DNA of 64,000 nt, from positions 62,001 to 126,000 of the forward strand of contig CBDCJX010000012.1 of assembly GCA_965218045.1 (NCBI GenBank), given 5' to 3'. Origin of the DNA: CAVRCA01 sp965218045 (GTDB taxonomy: Bacteria > Pseudomonadota > Alphaproteobacteria > Acetobacterales > Acetobacteraceae). This document shows positions 51,401 through 60,016 of this stretch, one piece after another; position 1 is the first letter of the stretch, and the number at the start of each line of letters is the position of its first letter. Position numbers and translations under genes: made by a program. Below the pieces are notes generated by a model. It was given only the letters and a program-made list of their open reading frames with translations, had not been told where the DNA came from and made no database searches.

Positions 51401-51651
51401 TCCGGCCGCTCGCGGGCGATGATCTTCTCGACGATCTCGGGCGTGATCGGCTCGATGTAGGTCGCGTCCGCCAGACCCGGATCGGTCATGATCGTCGCCG
51501 GGTTGGAGTTGACCAGGACGACCCGGTAGCCCTCCGCCCGCAGCGCCTTGCACGCCTGGGCGCCGGAATAGTCGAACTCGCACGCTTGCCCTATGACGAT
51601 CGGCCCGGCGCCGATGATCATGACGGATTGCAGGTCGGCACGGCGGGGCAT
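48409..51651 (-). CDS. carB: Carbamoyl-phosphate synthase large subunit
   Basis: CarB makes carbamoyl phosphate from bicarbonate, ATP and glutamine-derived ammonia for arginine and pyrimidines. The 1080 residues match the family length. The first ATP-grasp half starts SVMIIGAGPIVIGQACEFDY and includes PSFTLGGTGGGIAFNREEFE. The second half starts KIVILGGGPNRIGQGIEFDY and includes PSYVLGGRAMEIVYDRHGLH. The C-terminal MGS-like allosteric domain ends with SGEVQLVINTASGPQSV. carA is not in the window. The short divergent gap upstream holds two palindromes. Confidence 0.98.
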   Translation of the reverse strand: MPRRADLQSVMIIGAGPIVIGQACEFDYSGAQACKALRAEGYRVVLVNSNPATIMTDPGLADATYIEPITPEIVEKIIARERPDALLPTMGGQTALNTAMQLEANGALARHGVELIGARAEVIDRAEDRLKFRDAMAEIGIESPKSAIAHGLAEAREALAEVGLPTVIRPSFTLGGTGGGIAFNREEFERIVNSGLAASPTSEVLIEESVLGWKEYEMEVVRDRADNCIIVCAIENVDPMGVHTGDSVTVAPALTLTDKEYQRMRDASIACLRKIGVDTGGSNVQFAVNPADGRMVVIEMNPRVSRSSALASKATGFPIAKIAAKLAVGYTLDELTNDITGTTPASFEPTIDYVVVKIPRFTFEKFPGTPALLSTSMKSVGEAMAIGRSFAEALQKGLRSMETGLGGLDAIERPGDGGPDAFRAALSAPRPDRILMAAEALRAGLSVDDIHDACKYNPWFLRELERIVDAERGVVATGLPEDPGALRRLKALGFSDRRLAELTGHKEADVKAFRAERGVVPVYRRIDTCAAEFASGTPYMYSTFEGGYDVPVCEADPTDREKIVILGGGPNRIGQGIEFDYCCVHAAYALREAGFETIMVNCNPETVSTDYDTSDRLYFEPLTAEDVIALVHREQQRGTVLGCIVQYGGQTPLKLSQSLAAAGIPVLGTSADAIDVAEDRERFQQLLQGLGLRQPDNGIARSAKEAEAIAERVTYPVVIRPSYVLGGRAMEIVYDRHGLHRYMREAVRVSGDNPVLIDRYLNDAIEVDVDCISDGETVYVAGVMEHIEEAGIHSGDSACSLPPYTLSPATVTELKAETEALARALGVVGLMNVQYAIKDEAVYVLEVNPRASRTVPFVAKATGVPVAKIGARVMAGAKLSDFRLDDQAIAPHVAVKEAVFPFGRLEGVDPILGPEMKSTGEAMGLDASFERAFAKSQLGAGVRLPGEGTVFLSIKDADKRGLPALARRLAEMGFAIMATRGTAARIREAGLTVRVVNKVLEGRPHCVDAIRSGEVQLVINTASGPQSVTDSSEIRRSALTHGVPHYTTMAGARAAVHAIAALKSGTLEVAPLQSYFRGSF

Positions 51652-51666
51652 GGCGGGCTCGTTCGC

Positions 51667-51719
51667 GGAAATGATTTCCCTCTGTAGTACGGATCGGCCG
51701 CTGAGGGAAATGCTTTCCC
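51667..51719. promoter_or_regulatory. Pair of near-identical palindromes in the carB / glycosyltransferase gap
   Basis: GGAAATGATTTCC (51667-51679) and GGGAAATGCTTTCCC (51705-51719) are each perfect inverted repeats. As 14-mers they share GGAAATG[A/C]TTTCCC with 13 of 14 bases, with centres 39 nt apart. They fill the 90-nt gap between divergent carB and the 51742 gene. This looks like a double operator for a dimeric regulator, which I cannot name. Confidence 0.5.
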
Positions 51720-51741
51720 AGGAAGGCAGGGATAGGAGGTC

Positions 51742-52488
51742 ATGAAAGACCCGTTGGGCGTTCGGGCGTCGATCGTGATCGCCGTGCGTAACGAAGCGGA
51801 GAATATCGAGCCGGTCTGCGCGGAGTTGGTCGTCAAGCTGGAGCCGCTATCGCCCTATGAGGTGGTGTTCGTCGATGACGGCAGCACCGATGCCACCGCG
51901 TCGCGGCTGGCGGCGCAGGTGCGGGCGCACGGGCAGTTCCGGCTGCTGCGCCACGACCGGGGCTGCGGCAAGACCTCGGCGCTACGCACCGGCATCACGG
52001 CGGCGCGCGGCGAGTGGATCGGCACCATGGACGGTGACGGGCAGAACGATCCGGCCGATCTCGCCACGATGCTGCTGCAGGCGCCGCACGGCCCGGGCGC
52101 GCCGCTGATCGCCGGGGTCCGGACGCAGCGGATCGACACCTCCTCGAAGCGAATGGGGTCGCGCTTCGCCAACTGGCTGCGCCAGGCGTTGCTGCGCGAT
52201 GAATGCCCGGACACCGGCTGCGGGGTGAAAGTGTTCCGCCGCGAGGATTTCCTACGCCTTCCCGCCTTCGAGGGCATGCACCGCTTCCTGCCGGCGCTGT
52301 TTCGGATGTATGGCCACGGCGTGATCTGCCGACCGGTGGCCGACCGCGCCCGGCTGTCCGGCCGCTCGAAATACAGCAATTTTGGGCGCGCGGTGGTCGG
52401 GATACGCGATCTTCTCGGCGTATTGTGGCTGCGCAGCCGAACCCACCTGCCCGATCGGGTGATCGACGATCGGGTGATCGAGGAATGA
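51742..52488 (+). CDS. Family 2 glycosyltransferase (polyprenyl-phosphate sugar synthase-like)
   Basis: The 248-residue soluble GT2 has ASIVIAVRNEAENIEPVCAE, VVFVDDGSTDATASRLAAQ, DRGCGKTSALRTGITAARGE, TMDGDGQNDPADLATMLL and DTGCGVKVFRREDFLRLPAF. This pattern matches DPM1/ArnC-like enzymes that load a sugar onto polyprenyl phosphate. It has no C-terminal membrane helices. GGAGG precedes the ATG. The stop overlaps the start of the ArnT-like gene, which could use the product as donor. Confidence 0.92.
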   Translation: MKDPLGVRASIVIAVRNEAENIEPVCAELVVKLEPLSPYEVVFVDDGSTDATASRLAAQVRAHGQFRLLRHDRGCGKTSALRTGITAARGEWIGTMDGDGQNDPADLATMLLQAPHGPGAPLIAGVRTQRIDTSSKRMGSRFANWLRQALLRDECPDTGCGVKVFRREDFLRLPAFEGMHRFLPALFRMYGHGVICRPVADRARLSGRSKYSNFGRAVVGIRDLLGVLWLRSRTHLPDRVIDDRVIEE

Positions 52489-54182
52489 GTCTGCTGTCCC
52501 GCATCGTCGCGCCATCGCGACTGCGCGCCATGCACTACGTCCTGCTGGCGCTGGTGTGCCTGGCGCTGTTTGGTCCTGGGCGGGGCCAGATCCCGCCAAT
52601 CGACCGCGACGAAAGCCGCTACATGCAAGCCACGTCGCAGATGCTGGAGAGCGGCAACTACGTCGACGTGCGGTTCCAGGACAAGCCGCGCTATTTGCAG
52701 CCGGCCGGCATCTACTGGCTGGAGGCGGCCGCCGTGTCGCTGCTGTCGTCGGTCGAGGCGCGCGAGCCTTGGGCGTATCGTGTGCCCTCGCTGCTCGGCG
52801 CCACGGCCGCGGTCTTGCTGACCGCGACGATCGGCGAGTTGCTGTTCGGCGCTTCGGTGGGCCTGGCGGGGGCGCTGCTGCTGGCCTGCTCGGTGTTGCT
52901 CGGCGTCGAGGCGCGGATGGCAACGATCGACGCCACCCTGCTCGCCGCGGTCTTGACGGCCCAGGCCGCGTTGCTGCGCGTGTTCCTCGATCGCGAGGCG
53001 GGAGCGCGGCCGCGAGGCTGGCCGGCGGCGTTGTACTGGGCGGCCCTCGGCGTCGGGCTGATGCTGAAAGGGCCGGTGATCCTGCTGGTGAGCTGGGGCA
53101 CCTTGCTCGGCTTGTGGGTGGCCGAGCGGCGGGTCGACTGGTGGCGCCGGCTCTACCCGGCCTGGGGCGTGCCGCTGATGCTGCTGATCGTGCTGCCCTG
53201 GTTTGTGGCGATCTGGGTCGTGAGTGGCGGCACGTTTTTCTCCAACTCGGTGGGCACCAACTTCCTTGGCAAGGTGGCATCCGGCCAGCAAGCGCATGGG
53301 CTGCCACCGGGTTATCACCTGGTCGCGTTCTGGCTGGCGTTCTGGCCCGGCTCCTTGCTGGCACTGCTAGCGGTGCCGTTCGCGTGGACGCGTCGGCGGA
53401 CGCCACCGGTGCGGTTCCTGCTCGCCTGGATCATTCCGAGCTGGGTGGTGTTCGAGGCGATCGCCACCAAGCTGCCGCATTACGTGCTGCCCACCTACCC
53501 CGCCATCGCCTGCCTCACCGCCGCCGCGCTGTTCGCGCCGATGGCGTGGTCCGGCCGGGTCTGGCGCTGGGTCACGTGGATCGCCGCCGGCATCTGGGCC
53601 GCCGTCTCGCTCGGGCTGGCGCTCGCCGGTCCAGCGTTGCTGTGGTGGTCGGAGCATCGCGTGCTGGTGGTGCCGATCCTGGCCGGCTTGGCGATCGCCG
53701 GCCTCGCGGCAACGGCGTTGCTGGCGGTGTCCCGACGCAGGCTCCGGCCGATGTTCGCCGCCGGTGGATTAGCGGCGCTGGTCGTGGCGATCACCACCTA
53801 CGCGTTCGTGCTGCCCAATTTGCAGGCAATGTGGCTCAGCCCACGCATCGCAACGGCGGTGCGCGCGGTGCGACCGTGTCCAGACTCCGTGGTCGCTTCG
53901 GCATCGTATAGCGAGCCGAGTCTGGTATTCCTGGTCGGCCGGACCACGCGCCTGGTGGCGCCGACGGAGGCAGCGGATTTCCTGCGCGCCAACCCGCGCT
54001 GCGGCTTGGCACTGGTCGGCCGCGCCGATGCGCCGGTATTTCTCGCGCGGCTGGCAGCCGACGGGGTGACGCCGCGACCGTTGGCAGAAGTCAGCGGGAT
54101 CGACTACTCGGCCGGGGGACGCCGGCTGGACCTCACCTTGTTCGCCGGCGGGCGGCAGGAGCGCGCAGCGCCGACCCGCTGA
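52485..54182 (+). CDS. ArnT-like GT39/GT83 membrane glycosyltransferase
   Basis: The 565-residue protein has about 12 membrane helices and the acidic first periplasmic loop IPPIDRDESRYMQATSQML that binds the polyprenyl-sugar donor. YLQPAGIYWLEAAAVSLLSS and RVPSLLGATAAVLL follow as in ArnT and PMT-like enzymes. LPHYVLPTYPAIACLTAA matches the second conserved loop. It probably transfers a sugar from a lipid carrier to lipid A or another envelope molecule. ATG 52485 overlaps the preceding stop, so the two genes form a unit. A 15-bp direct repeat (CGATCGGGTGATCGA twice) ends the upstream gene. Confidence 0.93.
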   Translation: MSLLSRIVAPSRLRAMHYVLLALVCLALFGPGRGQIPPIDRDESRYMQATSQMLESGNYVDVRFQDKPRYLQPAGIYWLEAAAVSLLSSVEAREPWAYRVPSLLGATAAVLLTATIGELLFGASVGLAGALLLACSVLLGVEARMATIDATLLAAVLTAQAALLRVFLDREAGARPRGWPAALYWAALGVGLMLKGPVILLVSWGTLLGLWVAERRVDWWRRLYPAWGVPLMLLIVLPWFVAIWVVSGGTFFSNSVGTNFLGKVASGQQAHGLPPGYHLVAFWLAFWPGSLLALLAVPFAWTRRRTPPVRFLLAWIIPSWVVFEAIATKLPHYVLPTYPAIACLTAAALFAPMAWSGRVWRWVTWIAAGIWAAVSLGLALAGPALLWWSEHRVLVVPILAGLAIAGLAATALLAVSRRRLRPMFAAGGLAALVVAITTYAFVLPNLQAMWLSPRIATAVRAVRPCPDSVVASASYSEPSLVFLVGRTTRLVAPTEAADFLRANPRCGLALVGRADAPVFLARLAADGVTPRPLAEVSGIDYSAGGRRLDLTLFAGGRQERAAPTR

Positions 54183-54249
54183 AGCGAGCTCCGGCTGCAA
54201 CCCGGCACAGAAGTTGCTACGGTTCGGGCTTCCCGGCGGAGTGGCCCCT

Positions 54250-55368
54250 ATGACCGACGCCCGCATCCTGCTCGATCCGGATCAGCCGCTCGCCGCGCAA
54301 CCAGGCAAGGGGCACAACCGATGGCACCCGGACATCGCCCCGGTGGCGCGGGTCGCGTCAGGCGCAACTGTCGAGCTTGGCACCATCGACGGGCTCGACA
54401 GCCAGATCACGCCCGACACCAAGGCAACCGACCTGCTGAAGGTGGATATGGGGCGCATCCATCCGCTGGCCGGCCCGGTGTTCATCGAAGGGGCGGAACC
54501 GGGTGACCTGCTCGCCGTCCGCATCCAGGCGATCGAGACCGCGCAGCGTGGCTTCACCATGATCATGCCGGGGTTTGGTTTCCTGCGAGATCATTTCCCC
54601 GAGCCGTACATCGTGCATTGGGAAATGGCGGGCAGGTTCGCGCGCTCGGCGCAACTGCCCGGCATACGCATCCCCGGCGCGCCGTTCATGGGCGTGATGG
54701 GGCTGGCGCCGTCGCACGAATTGCTGGCGCGGATCAACGCGCGGGAAGCGGACCTGCTGGGGCGCGGCGGCGCCGTCCTGCCGCCTGACACCAGTTCCGC
54801 GGTGCCGGCCGACGCTGCCGTCGCGGCGAACGCGGTGCGGACCATCGCGCCGCACGAGACCGGCGGCAACATGGACATCAAGCAGCTCACCGTCGGATCG
54901 ACATTGTATCTGCCGGTGTATCAGCCGGGCGCGCTGTTTTCGGTGGGTGACGCGCACTTCGCGCAAGGCGACGGCGAATCCTGCGGCACCGCCGTCGAGA
55001 CCAGCGCGCATTTCGTTGCCCGGTTCGAGGTGATGCGCGGCGAGGCGCGTCGGCGTCGCCAGGCCGCTCCGTCCTTCGAACACGCGGGCTACTTCACGAC
55101 GCCGGAGATGGCCGCGCCGCGTCGCTTCTATGCCACCACAGGAATGCCGATAAGCGCGGACGGCACGCGCAACGAATCGGAAGACCTGACGTTCGCCGCG
55201 CGCAACGCATTGCTCAACATGATCGACTATCTGGTCGATGCCCGGGGAATGACCCGGGCGCAAGCCTATTGCTTGACCAGCGTCGCGGTCGACCTGAAGG
55301 TGAGCCAGGTGGTCGACGTGCCAAACCTCATCGTGTCGGCATTCCTGCCGCTCGACATTTTTGAATGA
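54250..55368 (+). CDS. fmdA: Acetamidase/formamidase family protein
   Basis: The family hydrolyses formamide or acetamide to the acid and ammonia. The 372 residues contain GKGHNRWHPDIAPVARV, DLLAVRIQAIETAQRGFTMI, RTIAPHETGGNMDIKQLTVG, LFSVGDAHFAQGDGESCGTA and the C-terminal LTSVAVDLKVSQVVDVPNLI, all family landmarks. GGCGGAG lies about 9 nt before ATG 54250, which is preferred to 54214. It is followed by an ABC transporter of the urea/amide type and an amidase, which strongly supports an amide-using role. Confidence 0.93.
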   Translation: MTDARILLDPDQPLAAQPGKGHNRWHPDIAPVARVASGATVELGTIDGLDSQITPDTKATDLLKVDMGRIHPLAGPVFIEGAEPGDLLAVRIQAIETAQRGFTMIMPGFGFLRDHFPEPYIVHWEMAGRFARSAQLPGIRIPGAPFMGVMGLAPSHELLARINAREADLLGRGGAVLPPDTSSAVPADAAVAANAVRTIAPHETGGNMDIKQLTVGSTLYLPVYQPGALFSVGDAHFAQGDGESCGTAVETSAHFVARFEVMRGEARRRRQAAPSFEHAGYFTTPEMAAPRRFYATTGMPISADGTRNESEDLTFAARNALLNMIDYLVDARGMTRAQAYCLTSVAVDLKVSQVVDVPNLIVSAFLPLDIFE

Positions 55369-55396
55369 ACCACAGCTCCCCGGGAAAGAACCACAC

Positions 55397-56644
55397 ATGC
55401 CCGAATCGCTGACTCGCCGTTCGCTGTTGCGGGCCGGCTCGATGGTCGCCGGCGCGGCGCTCGCCGCCCCGCTCATCGGTCGCCACGGCACGGCGGCGGA
55501 ACCGATCAAGGTCGGCAGCCTGCTCGATCTCGCCGGCCCGATCGGTACCACCGGGCAGCCGATGTACTATGCGATCCAGCTCGCCGTCGCCGAGGCCAAC
55601 GCGCAGGGTGGCCTGCTCGGTCGGCAGGTCGAGCTGATCAACTTCGACACGCAATCGACGATCCAGCTCTACTCGCAATACGCGCAGCAGCTTGCCCTGA
55701 AGGACAAGGTGGACGTGGTACACGGCGGCATCACCTCGGCGTCGCGCGAGGCCATCCGCCCGGTGTTCGATCGCTTCAAGACGCTCTATTTCTACAACGT
55801 GCTCTACGAGGGTGGCGTCTGCGATCGCAACACGTTCTGCACCGGCACCACGCCGGCGCAGACCGTCGACAAGCTGGTCGAATACGCGCTGAAAACCTGG
55901 GGCAAGAAAGTCTACATCCTGGCGGCCGATTACAATTACGGCCAGATCACCGCCAAGTGGATGACGAAATACGCCAAGGACGGGGGCGGCACGGTACAGG
56001 CGGTGGAGTTCTTTCCGCTCGACGTCACTCGCTTTTCCGCCACTATCAGCAAGATCCAGGAGGCCAAGCCCGACGTGCTGCTGTCGGCGCTGGTCGGATC
56101 GAATCACACCTCGTTCTACCGGCAATGGGCGGCTTCGGGGATGAAGTCGAAAATTCCCATCGCCTCGACCACGTTCGGTCTGGTCGGCGAGATGGCGACG
56201 CTCGAACCGTCGGAAAGCGACGGCATCGTCACCGCGTATGGCTACTACGAGGAATTGCAGACGCCGAAGAGCAAGGCGTTCATCAAGGCGCTGCGCGACA
56301 AGTTCGGCTCTAACCTGCCGTACATCTCCGAAGTCGCCGCCACCAACTACGAGGGCTTCTGGCTCTGGGCCGAGGGCGTGAAGAAGGCCAACTCCGTCGC
56401 CCGTGCCAAGGTGATCGAAGCGCTCGATACAGGCATCAGCTTCGAGGGTCCGACCGGGAAAGTGACGATCGACCCGCAGACGCAGCACACGATCCGCAAC
56501 GCCTATCTCGGCCGGGCCCACGACAAGAAATGGGAGGTGTTGCAAACCTACCCCGACCAGAAACCGTCCGACACCGCCGCCGTGTGCGATCTCATCAAGG
56601 CGCCGAACACCAACAAGCAATACGTGATCGACGTGAAGACCTGA
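55397..56644 (+). CDS. ABC transporter substrate-binding protein of the urea/amide (UrtA/FmdD-like) type
   Basis: The 415-residue periplasmic binding protein has a Tat-type signal (LTRRSLLRAGSMVAGAALAA) and the Peripla_BP_6 fold: IKVGSLLDLAGPIGTTGQPM, AVAEANAQGGLLGRQVELIN, VDVVHGGITSASREAIRPVF and KVYILAADYNYGQITAKWMT. Tyr/Phe-rich YFYNVLYEGGVCDRNTFCTG is the UrtA/AmiC-like ligand region. It lies 28 nt after fmdA. The ligand is probably a short amide or urea. Confidence 0.93.
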   Translation: MPESLTRRSLLRAGSMVAGAALAAPLIGRHGTAAEPIKVGSLLDLAGPIGTTGQPMYYAIQLAVAEANAQGGLLGRQVELINFDTQSTIQLYSQYAQQLALKDKVDVVHGGITSASREAIRPVFDRFKTLYFYNVLYEGGVCDRNTFCTGTTPAQTVDKLVEYALKTWGKKVYILAADYNYGQITAKWMTKYAKDGGGTVQAVEFFPLDVTRFSATISKIQEAKPDVLLSALVGSNHTSFYRQWAASGMKSKIPIASTTFGLVGEMATLEPSESDGIVTAYGYYEELQTPKSKAFIKALRDKFGSNLPYISEVAATNYEGFWLWAEGVKKANSVARAKVIEALDTGISFEGPTGKVTIDPQTQHTIRNAYLGRAHDKKWEVLQTYPDQKPSDTAAVCDLIKAPNTNKQYVIDVKT

Positions 56645-56657
56645 CGGCGAGCGGCCG

Positions 56658-57524
56658 ATGTCACTGCTCGCGCTGCAGGCGTTCAACGTCCTCGATGCCA
56701 TCGCCGTGCTGTTGCTGCTCAGCCTCGGGCTCGGCGTGATCTACGGCTTGATGCGGGTGATCAACCTGGCGCATGGCGAGTTTCTCATGCTCGGCGCCTA
56801 CACCACCGCCGTCGCCACCGACGCGGGGGTGAATGTCTGGCTGGCCATGCTGGTGCTCGCACCAGTGACGGTCGGGCTGGCGGGGCTGGTGATCGAGCGC
56901 TGCCTGATCCAGTTCCTCTATGGCCGCATCATTGACACGATGCTGGCGACCTGGGGCCTCAGCCTGGCACTCGTCGGCGTGGTCACCACGATCTTCGGCA
57001 ACAACGTGCGCGGCGTCTCGGCGCCGGTGCCGAGCTTTCCGATCGGACCGTATGAAGGCAGCGGCTATGGCGTGTTCATTATCGTCGTCGCGGTCGCGGT
57101 GGTGATGCTGCTCTGGTTGGCGTTGCGGATCACCCGGTTCGGGCTGATCGTGCGGGCGACAATGCAGAACCCGGCAATGGCGGCCGCACTCGGCATCGCC
57201 CCGCCGCGTGTCTATATGATTACGTTCACCTTGGGTTCGGCGCTTGCCGGGCTCGCCGGCGGCGTGCTCGCGCCGATCTCGGGCACCTCGCCCAACATGG
57301 GCGCCGCCTACATCGCCAAAGCCTTCATCACCGTGCTCGGCGGCGGCTCGGCGATCGTCACCGGCACCAGTATCGCTTCCGGCCTGTTCGGCTTCATCTC
57401 CGAGGCGGTCTCGTTCCGCACCACGCCGGTGCTCGGCGAGGTCGCCCTGCTCGTCGCGGCGATCGTCATGCTGCGCATCCTGCCGCAAGGCATCACCGGC
57501 CGGTTCCTGCGGAGGAGCGTGTGA
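56658..57524 (+). CDS. ABC transporter permease, LivH/UrtB type
   Basis: The 288-residue membrane protein has NVLDAIAVLLLLSLGLGVIY, GLMRVINLAHGEFLMLGAYT and a conserved end with AKAFITVLGGGSAIVTGTSI and LPQGITGRFLRRSV. About eight hydrophobic helices are visible. It starts 14 nt after the binding-protein gene and overlaps the next permease by 4 nt. It forms the channel with the 57521 product. Confidence 0.94.
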   Translation: MSLLALQAFNVLDAIAVLLLLSLGLGVIYGLMRVINLAHGEFLMLGAYTTAVATDAGVNVWLAMLVLAPVTVGLAGLVIERCLIQFLYGRIIDTMLATWGLSLALVGVVTTIFGNNVRGVSAPVPSFPIGPYEGSGYGVFIIVVAVAVVMLLWLALRITRFGLIVRATMQNPAMAAALGIAPPRVYMITFTLGSALAGLAGGVLAPISGTSPNMGAAYIAKAFITVLGGGSAIVTGTSIASGLFGFISEAVSFRTTPVLGEVALLVAAIVMLRILPQGITGRFLRRSV

Positions 57525-58552
57525 GCAAATCCGCCGGCCTGCTCGGCTTCGTTCTGATGCTCGCCGCCGGCTTCGCAATCATGTTTGGGCTGCCGCTGGT
57601 GTTCGATCTATTCGGTCTGCTGCAAATGACCGTGTTCGTCTCGATGGCGGTGCTGGCACTCAGCCAGGGGTTCATCTGGGGCTACGGCGGCATCATGTCG
57701 TTCGGCCAATCCGCGTTCTTCGGCCTCGGTGGCTACAGTTACGCTGTCGCGGCGCTGAATTTCGGCGACAGCACCGGCGCTGTCGTGCTCGCCATCCTGG
57801 TACCGATGGCGTTCGCGGCGCTGCTCGGCTACTTCATGTCCTATGGGCGGATCAGCGACGCCTATGTCGGTGTCATCACGCTCACCGTCACCATCATCCT
57901 GTTCAACCTGGTGAACTCGACCGCTGGCGACGCCTATCGCATCGGCAACGCCCCGCTCGGGGGCTTCAACGGCATTCCTTCGGTGCCGACCTTCAACATG
58001 CCGGGCAACCCCGGAGAGGTGCTCGATCCCGGCCAGCTCTGGTACGTCACGATGGCGGCGTTGATCATCGTCTACGTAATGCTGCGAGCCATCCTGGCCT
58101 CGCGCTTCGGACGCGTCGTCGTGGCGATCCGCGAGAACGAGACGCGCGCATCGTTGCTTGGCTACGATACACGGCTCTACAAGCTGCTGGTGTTCGCCAT
58201 CGGCGGCGGCATCGCCGGTCTCGCCGGCTGTTTGTTCACCAACTGGGGCGCGTTCATCAGCCCGACGGTGTTCAGCCTCGCCACCTCGGCGCAGATCATC
58301 ATCTACGTGCTGGTCGGCGGTCTCGGCACCCTGCTCGGGCCCATCCTGGGCGCGGTGGCGATCCAATACCTGATCTCAACGATCGGAACGCAGCAGGCGT
58401 TCAACGCCAATCTCGTGCTCGGCGTAATCTTGATCGTTTTCGTCCTGCTGGTGCCGCAGGGTCTGGTTCCAGCAGTGCGGCAATTGCTGACGTTCCGGCT
58501 ACCTGTTCGGGAACGCCAGGCCGCGCCGGCGCCGATCGAGGCACGGCAGTGA
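57521..58552 (+). CDS. ABC transporter permease, LivM/UrtC type
   Basis: The 343-residue protein has MAVLALSQGFIWGYGGIMSF and GQSAFFGLGGYSYAVAALNF, the UrtC-like variant of the LivM core. The docking loop GRVVVAIRENETRASLLGYD and the end VLLVPQGLVPAVRQLL are also seen. About nine helices are visible. GTG 57521 overlaps the previous stop, and the next gene's GTG overlaps its own stop. Confidence 0.94.
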   Translation: MSKSAGLLGFVLMLAAGFAIMFGLPLVFDLFGLLQMTVFVSMAVLALSQGFIWGYGGIMSFGQSAFFGLGGYSYAVAALNFGDSTGAVVLAILVPMAFAALLGYFMSYGRISDAYVGVITLTVTIILFNLVNSTAGDAYRIGNAPLGGFNGIPSVPTFNMPGNPGEVLDPGQLWYVTMAALIIVYVMLRAILASRFGRVVVAIRENETRASLLGYDTRLYKLLVFAIGGGIAGLAGCLFTNWGAFISPTVFSLATSAQIIIYVLVGGLGTLLGPILGAVAIQYLISTIGTQQAFNANLVLGVILIVFVLLVPQGLVPAVRQLLTFRLPVRERQAAPAPIEARQ

Positions 58553-59286
58553 CGCTTGCCACACCGACAGCAACGCCGCTGATCGAGGCGCGCGGCGTGA
58601 CGATGCGGTTCGGCGGCGTGACGGCGGTGGACAACGTCAGTTTCAGCATCGGCGAGGTGGAGCTGCGTTGTCTGATCGGGCCGAACGGCGCCGGCAAGAG
58701 CACGTTCTTCAAGATGCTGACCGGCCAGCTCACGCCAACTTCGGGTCACATCCTGTTTCGCGGCGAGGACATCACCGGAGCCAACCCGCACGCGATCGCT
58801 CGGCGCGGCATCGGCATCAAGACGCAGGTGCCAAACGTGTTCAACGGGCTGCCGGTGCGGGAGAACATCTTTGTCGCCGCCTGCCGAAGCAAATCGCTGG
58901 CCCACGCCGGTCGCATCGTCGACGAGACCTTGGCACGGCTCGATCTCGCGTCGGTCGCTGATCGGATGGTCGGGCAGCTCGCGCATGGTCAACGGCAATG
59001 GGTCGAGATCGCGACTGTGCTGGCGCAGCAGCCCGAACTGATCCTGCTCGACGAGCCGGCCGCCGGCATGACCCATGACGAGGTGCTGCGGACTTCGGCG
59101 TTGATACGCGAGATCAACCGCACCCACGCGCTGATCGTGGTCGAGCACGACATGCAGTTCATCCGCATGATCGCGCGCACGGTGACGGTGTTCAATCAGG
59201 GGCGCATCCTCATCGAGGACAGCGTCGACAACGTGCTTGCGAACCAGGCCGTTCGCGACGTCTATCTGGGCAAGCAAGCCGCATGA
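58549..59286 (+). CDS. ABC transporter ATPase, LivG/UrtD type
   Basis: The 245-residue ATPase has Walker A GPNGAGKSTFFKMLTGQL, TQVPNVFNGLPVRENIFVAA in the Q-loop region, signature LAHGQRQWVEIATVLAQQP, Walker B LILLDEPAAGMTHDEV and switch VVEHDMQFIRMIA. The HGQxQWxEI signature is the UrtD form, which separates this system from ordinary amino-acid Liv ATPases. GTG 58549 overlaps the permease stop. Confidence 0.95.
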   Translation: MTLATPTATPLIEARGVTMRFGGVTAVDNVSFSIGEVELRCLIGPNGAGKSTFFKMLTGQLTPTSGHILFRGEDITGANPHAIARRGIGIKTQVPNVFNGLPVRENIFVAACRSKSLAHAGRIVDETLARLDLASVADRMVGQLAHGQRQWVEIATVLAQQPELILLDEPAAGMTHDEVLRTSALIREINRTHALIVVEHDMQFIRMIARTVTVFNQGRILIEDSVDNVLANQAVRDVYLGKQAA

Positions 59287-59987
59287 TCGAGGCGACCGGC
59301 CTGCACGCGGGCTATGGACGCATTCCGATCCTCGCGGGGATCGACCTCGCGGTGAAACAGGGCGAGTTCGTCGGCATCCTCGGCCACAACGGCATGGGCA
59401 AGACCACCTTGCTGAAAGCGCTGATGGGCTACCTGCCGGCGACCGCGGGGCGCGTGACCTTGGACGGGCAGGATATCACCCGCCTGGCGCCGCAACTGCG
59501 CGCGCGGCGCGGCATCGGCTACGTGCCACAAGGTCGCGAGATTTTCCCGGCGCTGAGCGTGCGCGACAATCTGCGCGTTGGTTGCATTCTGGCGAAGGCG
59601 GACGAGGCTGCGACGATAAGCAATGTGCTCCGCCTGTTTCCCCGCCTGGCCAGCTTGATCGACCGTTCCGGTGGCGCACTCTCGGGCGGCGAGCAGCAAT
59701 TGCTTGCCTTGGCGCGTTGCCTATGCGGTGATCCGCGGCTGATCCTGCTGGACGAACCGACGGAAGGCATCCAGCCCTCCATCGTCGAGGAGATCGTCGA
59801 GATCTTGCAGACATTGCGCCGCACGCGCGAGCTCACCGTCGTGCTTGTCGAGCAGAACCTCAAATTCATTGCGGCTCTGAGCCAGCGCGTGCTGATTATC
59901 CAGAAGGGCGTCATCACCCGCGAAGTGACGCCGGAGGCGATCGAGAACCCCGAGCTCGTCGCCGAGTTCGTCGGCATGGCGACGTAG
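59283..59987 (+). CDS. ABC transporter ATPase, LivF/UrtE type
   Basis: The 234-residue ATPase has HAGYGRIPILAGIDLAVKQG, Walker A GHNGMGKTTLLKALMGYLP (UrtE-type NGMGKT), GIGYVPQGREIFPALSVRDN, signature LSGGEQQLLALARCLCGDP, Walker B LILLDEPTEGIQPSIV and VVLVEQNLKFIAALSQRVL. NGMGKT and DEPTEGIQPSIV are typical of UrtE. It overlaps the UrtD-like gene by 4 nt and ends 29 nt before the amidase. Confidence 0.95.
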   Translation: MIEATGLHAGYGRIPILAGIDLAVKQGEFVGILGHNGMGKTTLLKALMGYLPATAGRVTLDGQDITRLAPQLRARRGIGYVPQGREIFPALSVRDNLRVGCILAKADEAATISNVLRLFPRLASLIDRSGGALSGGEQQLLALARCLCGDPRLILLDEPTEGIQPSIVEEIVEILQTLRRTRELTVVLVEQNLKFIAALSQRVLIIQKGVITREVTPEAIENPELVAEFVGMAT

Positions 59988-60016
59988 CGCCGGCCTTTGC
60001 CAAGGAGGAATCCCGC

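Noticed and set aside
48334..51687. A 1117-codon open frame on the plus strand over the whole carB gene.
   Set aside because: It is the antisense shadow of carB: composition is His/Arg/Asp-rich without domains, and carB itself has complete family motifs.
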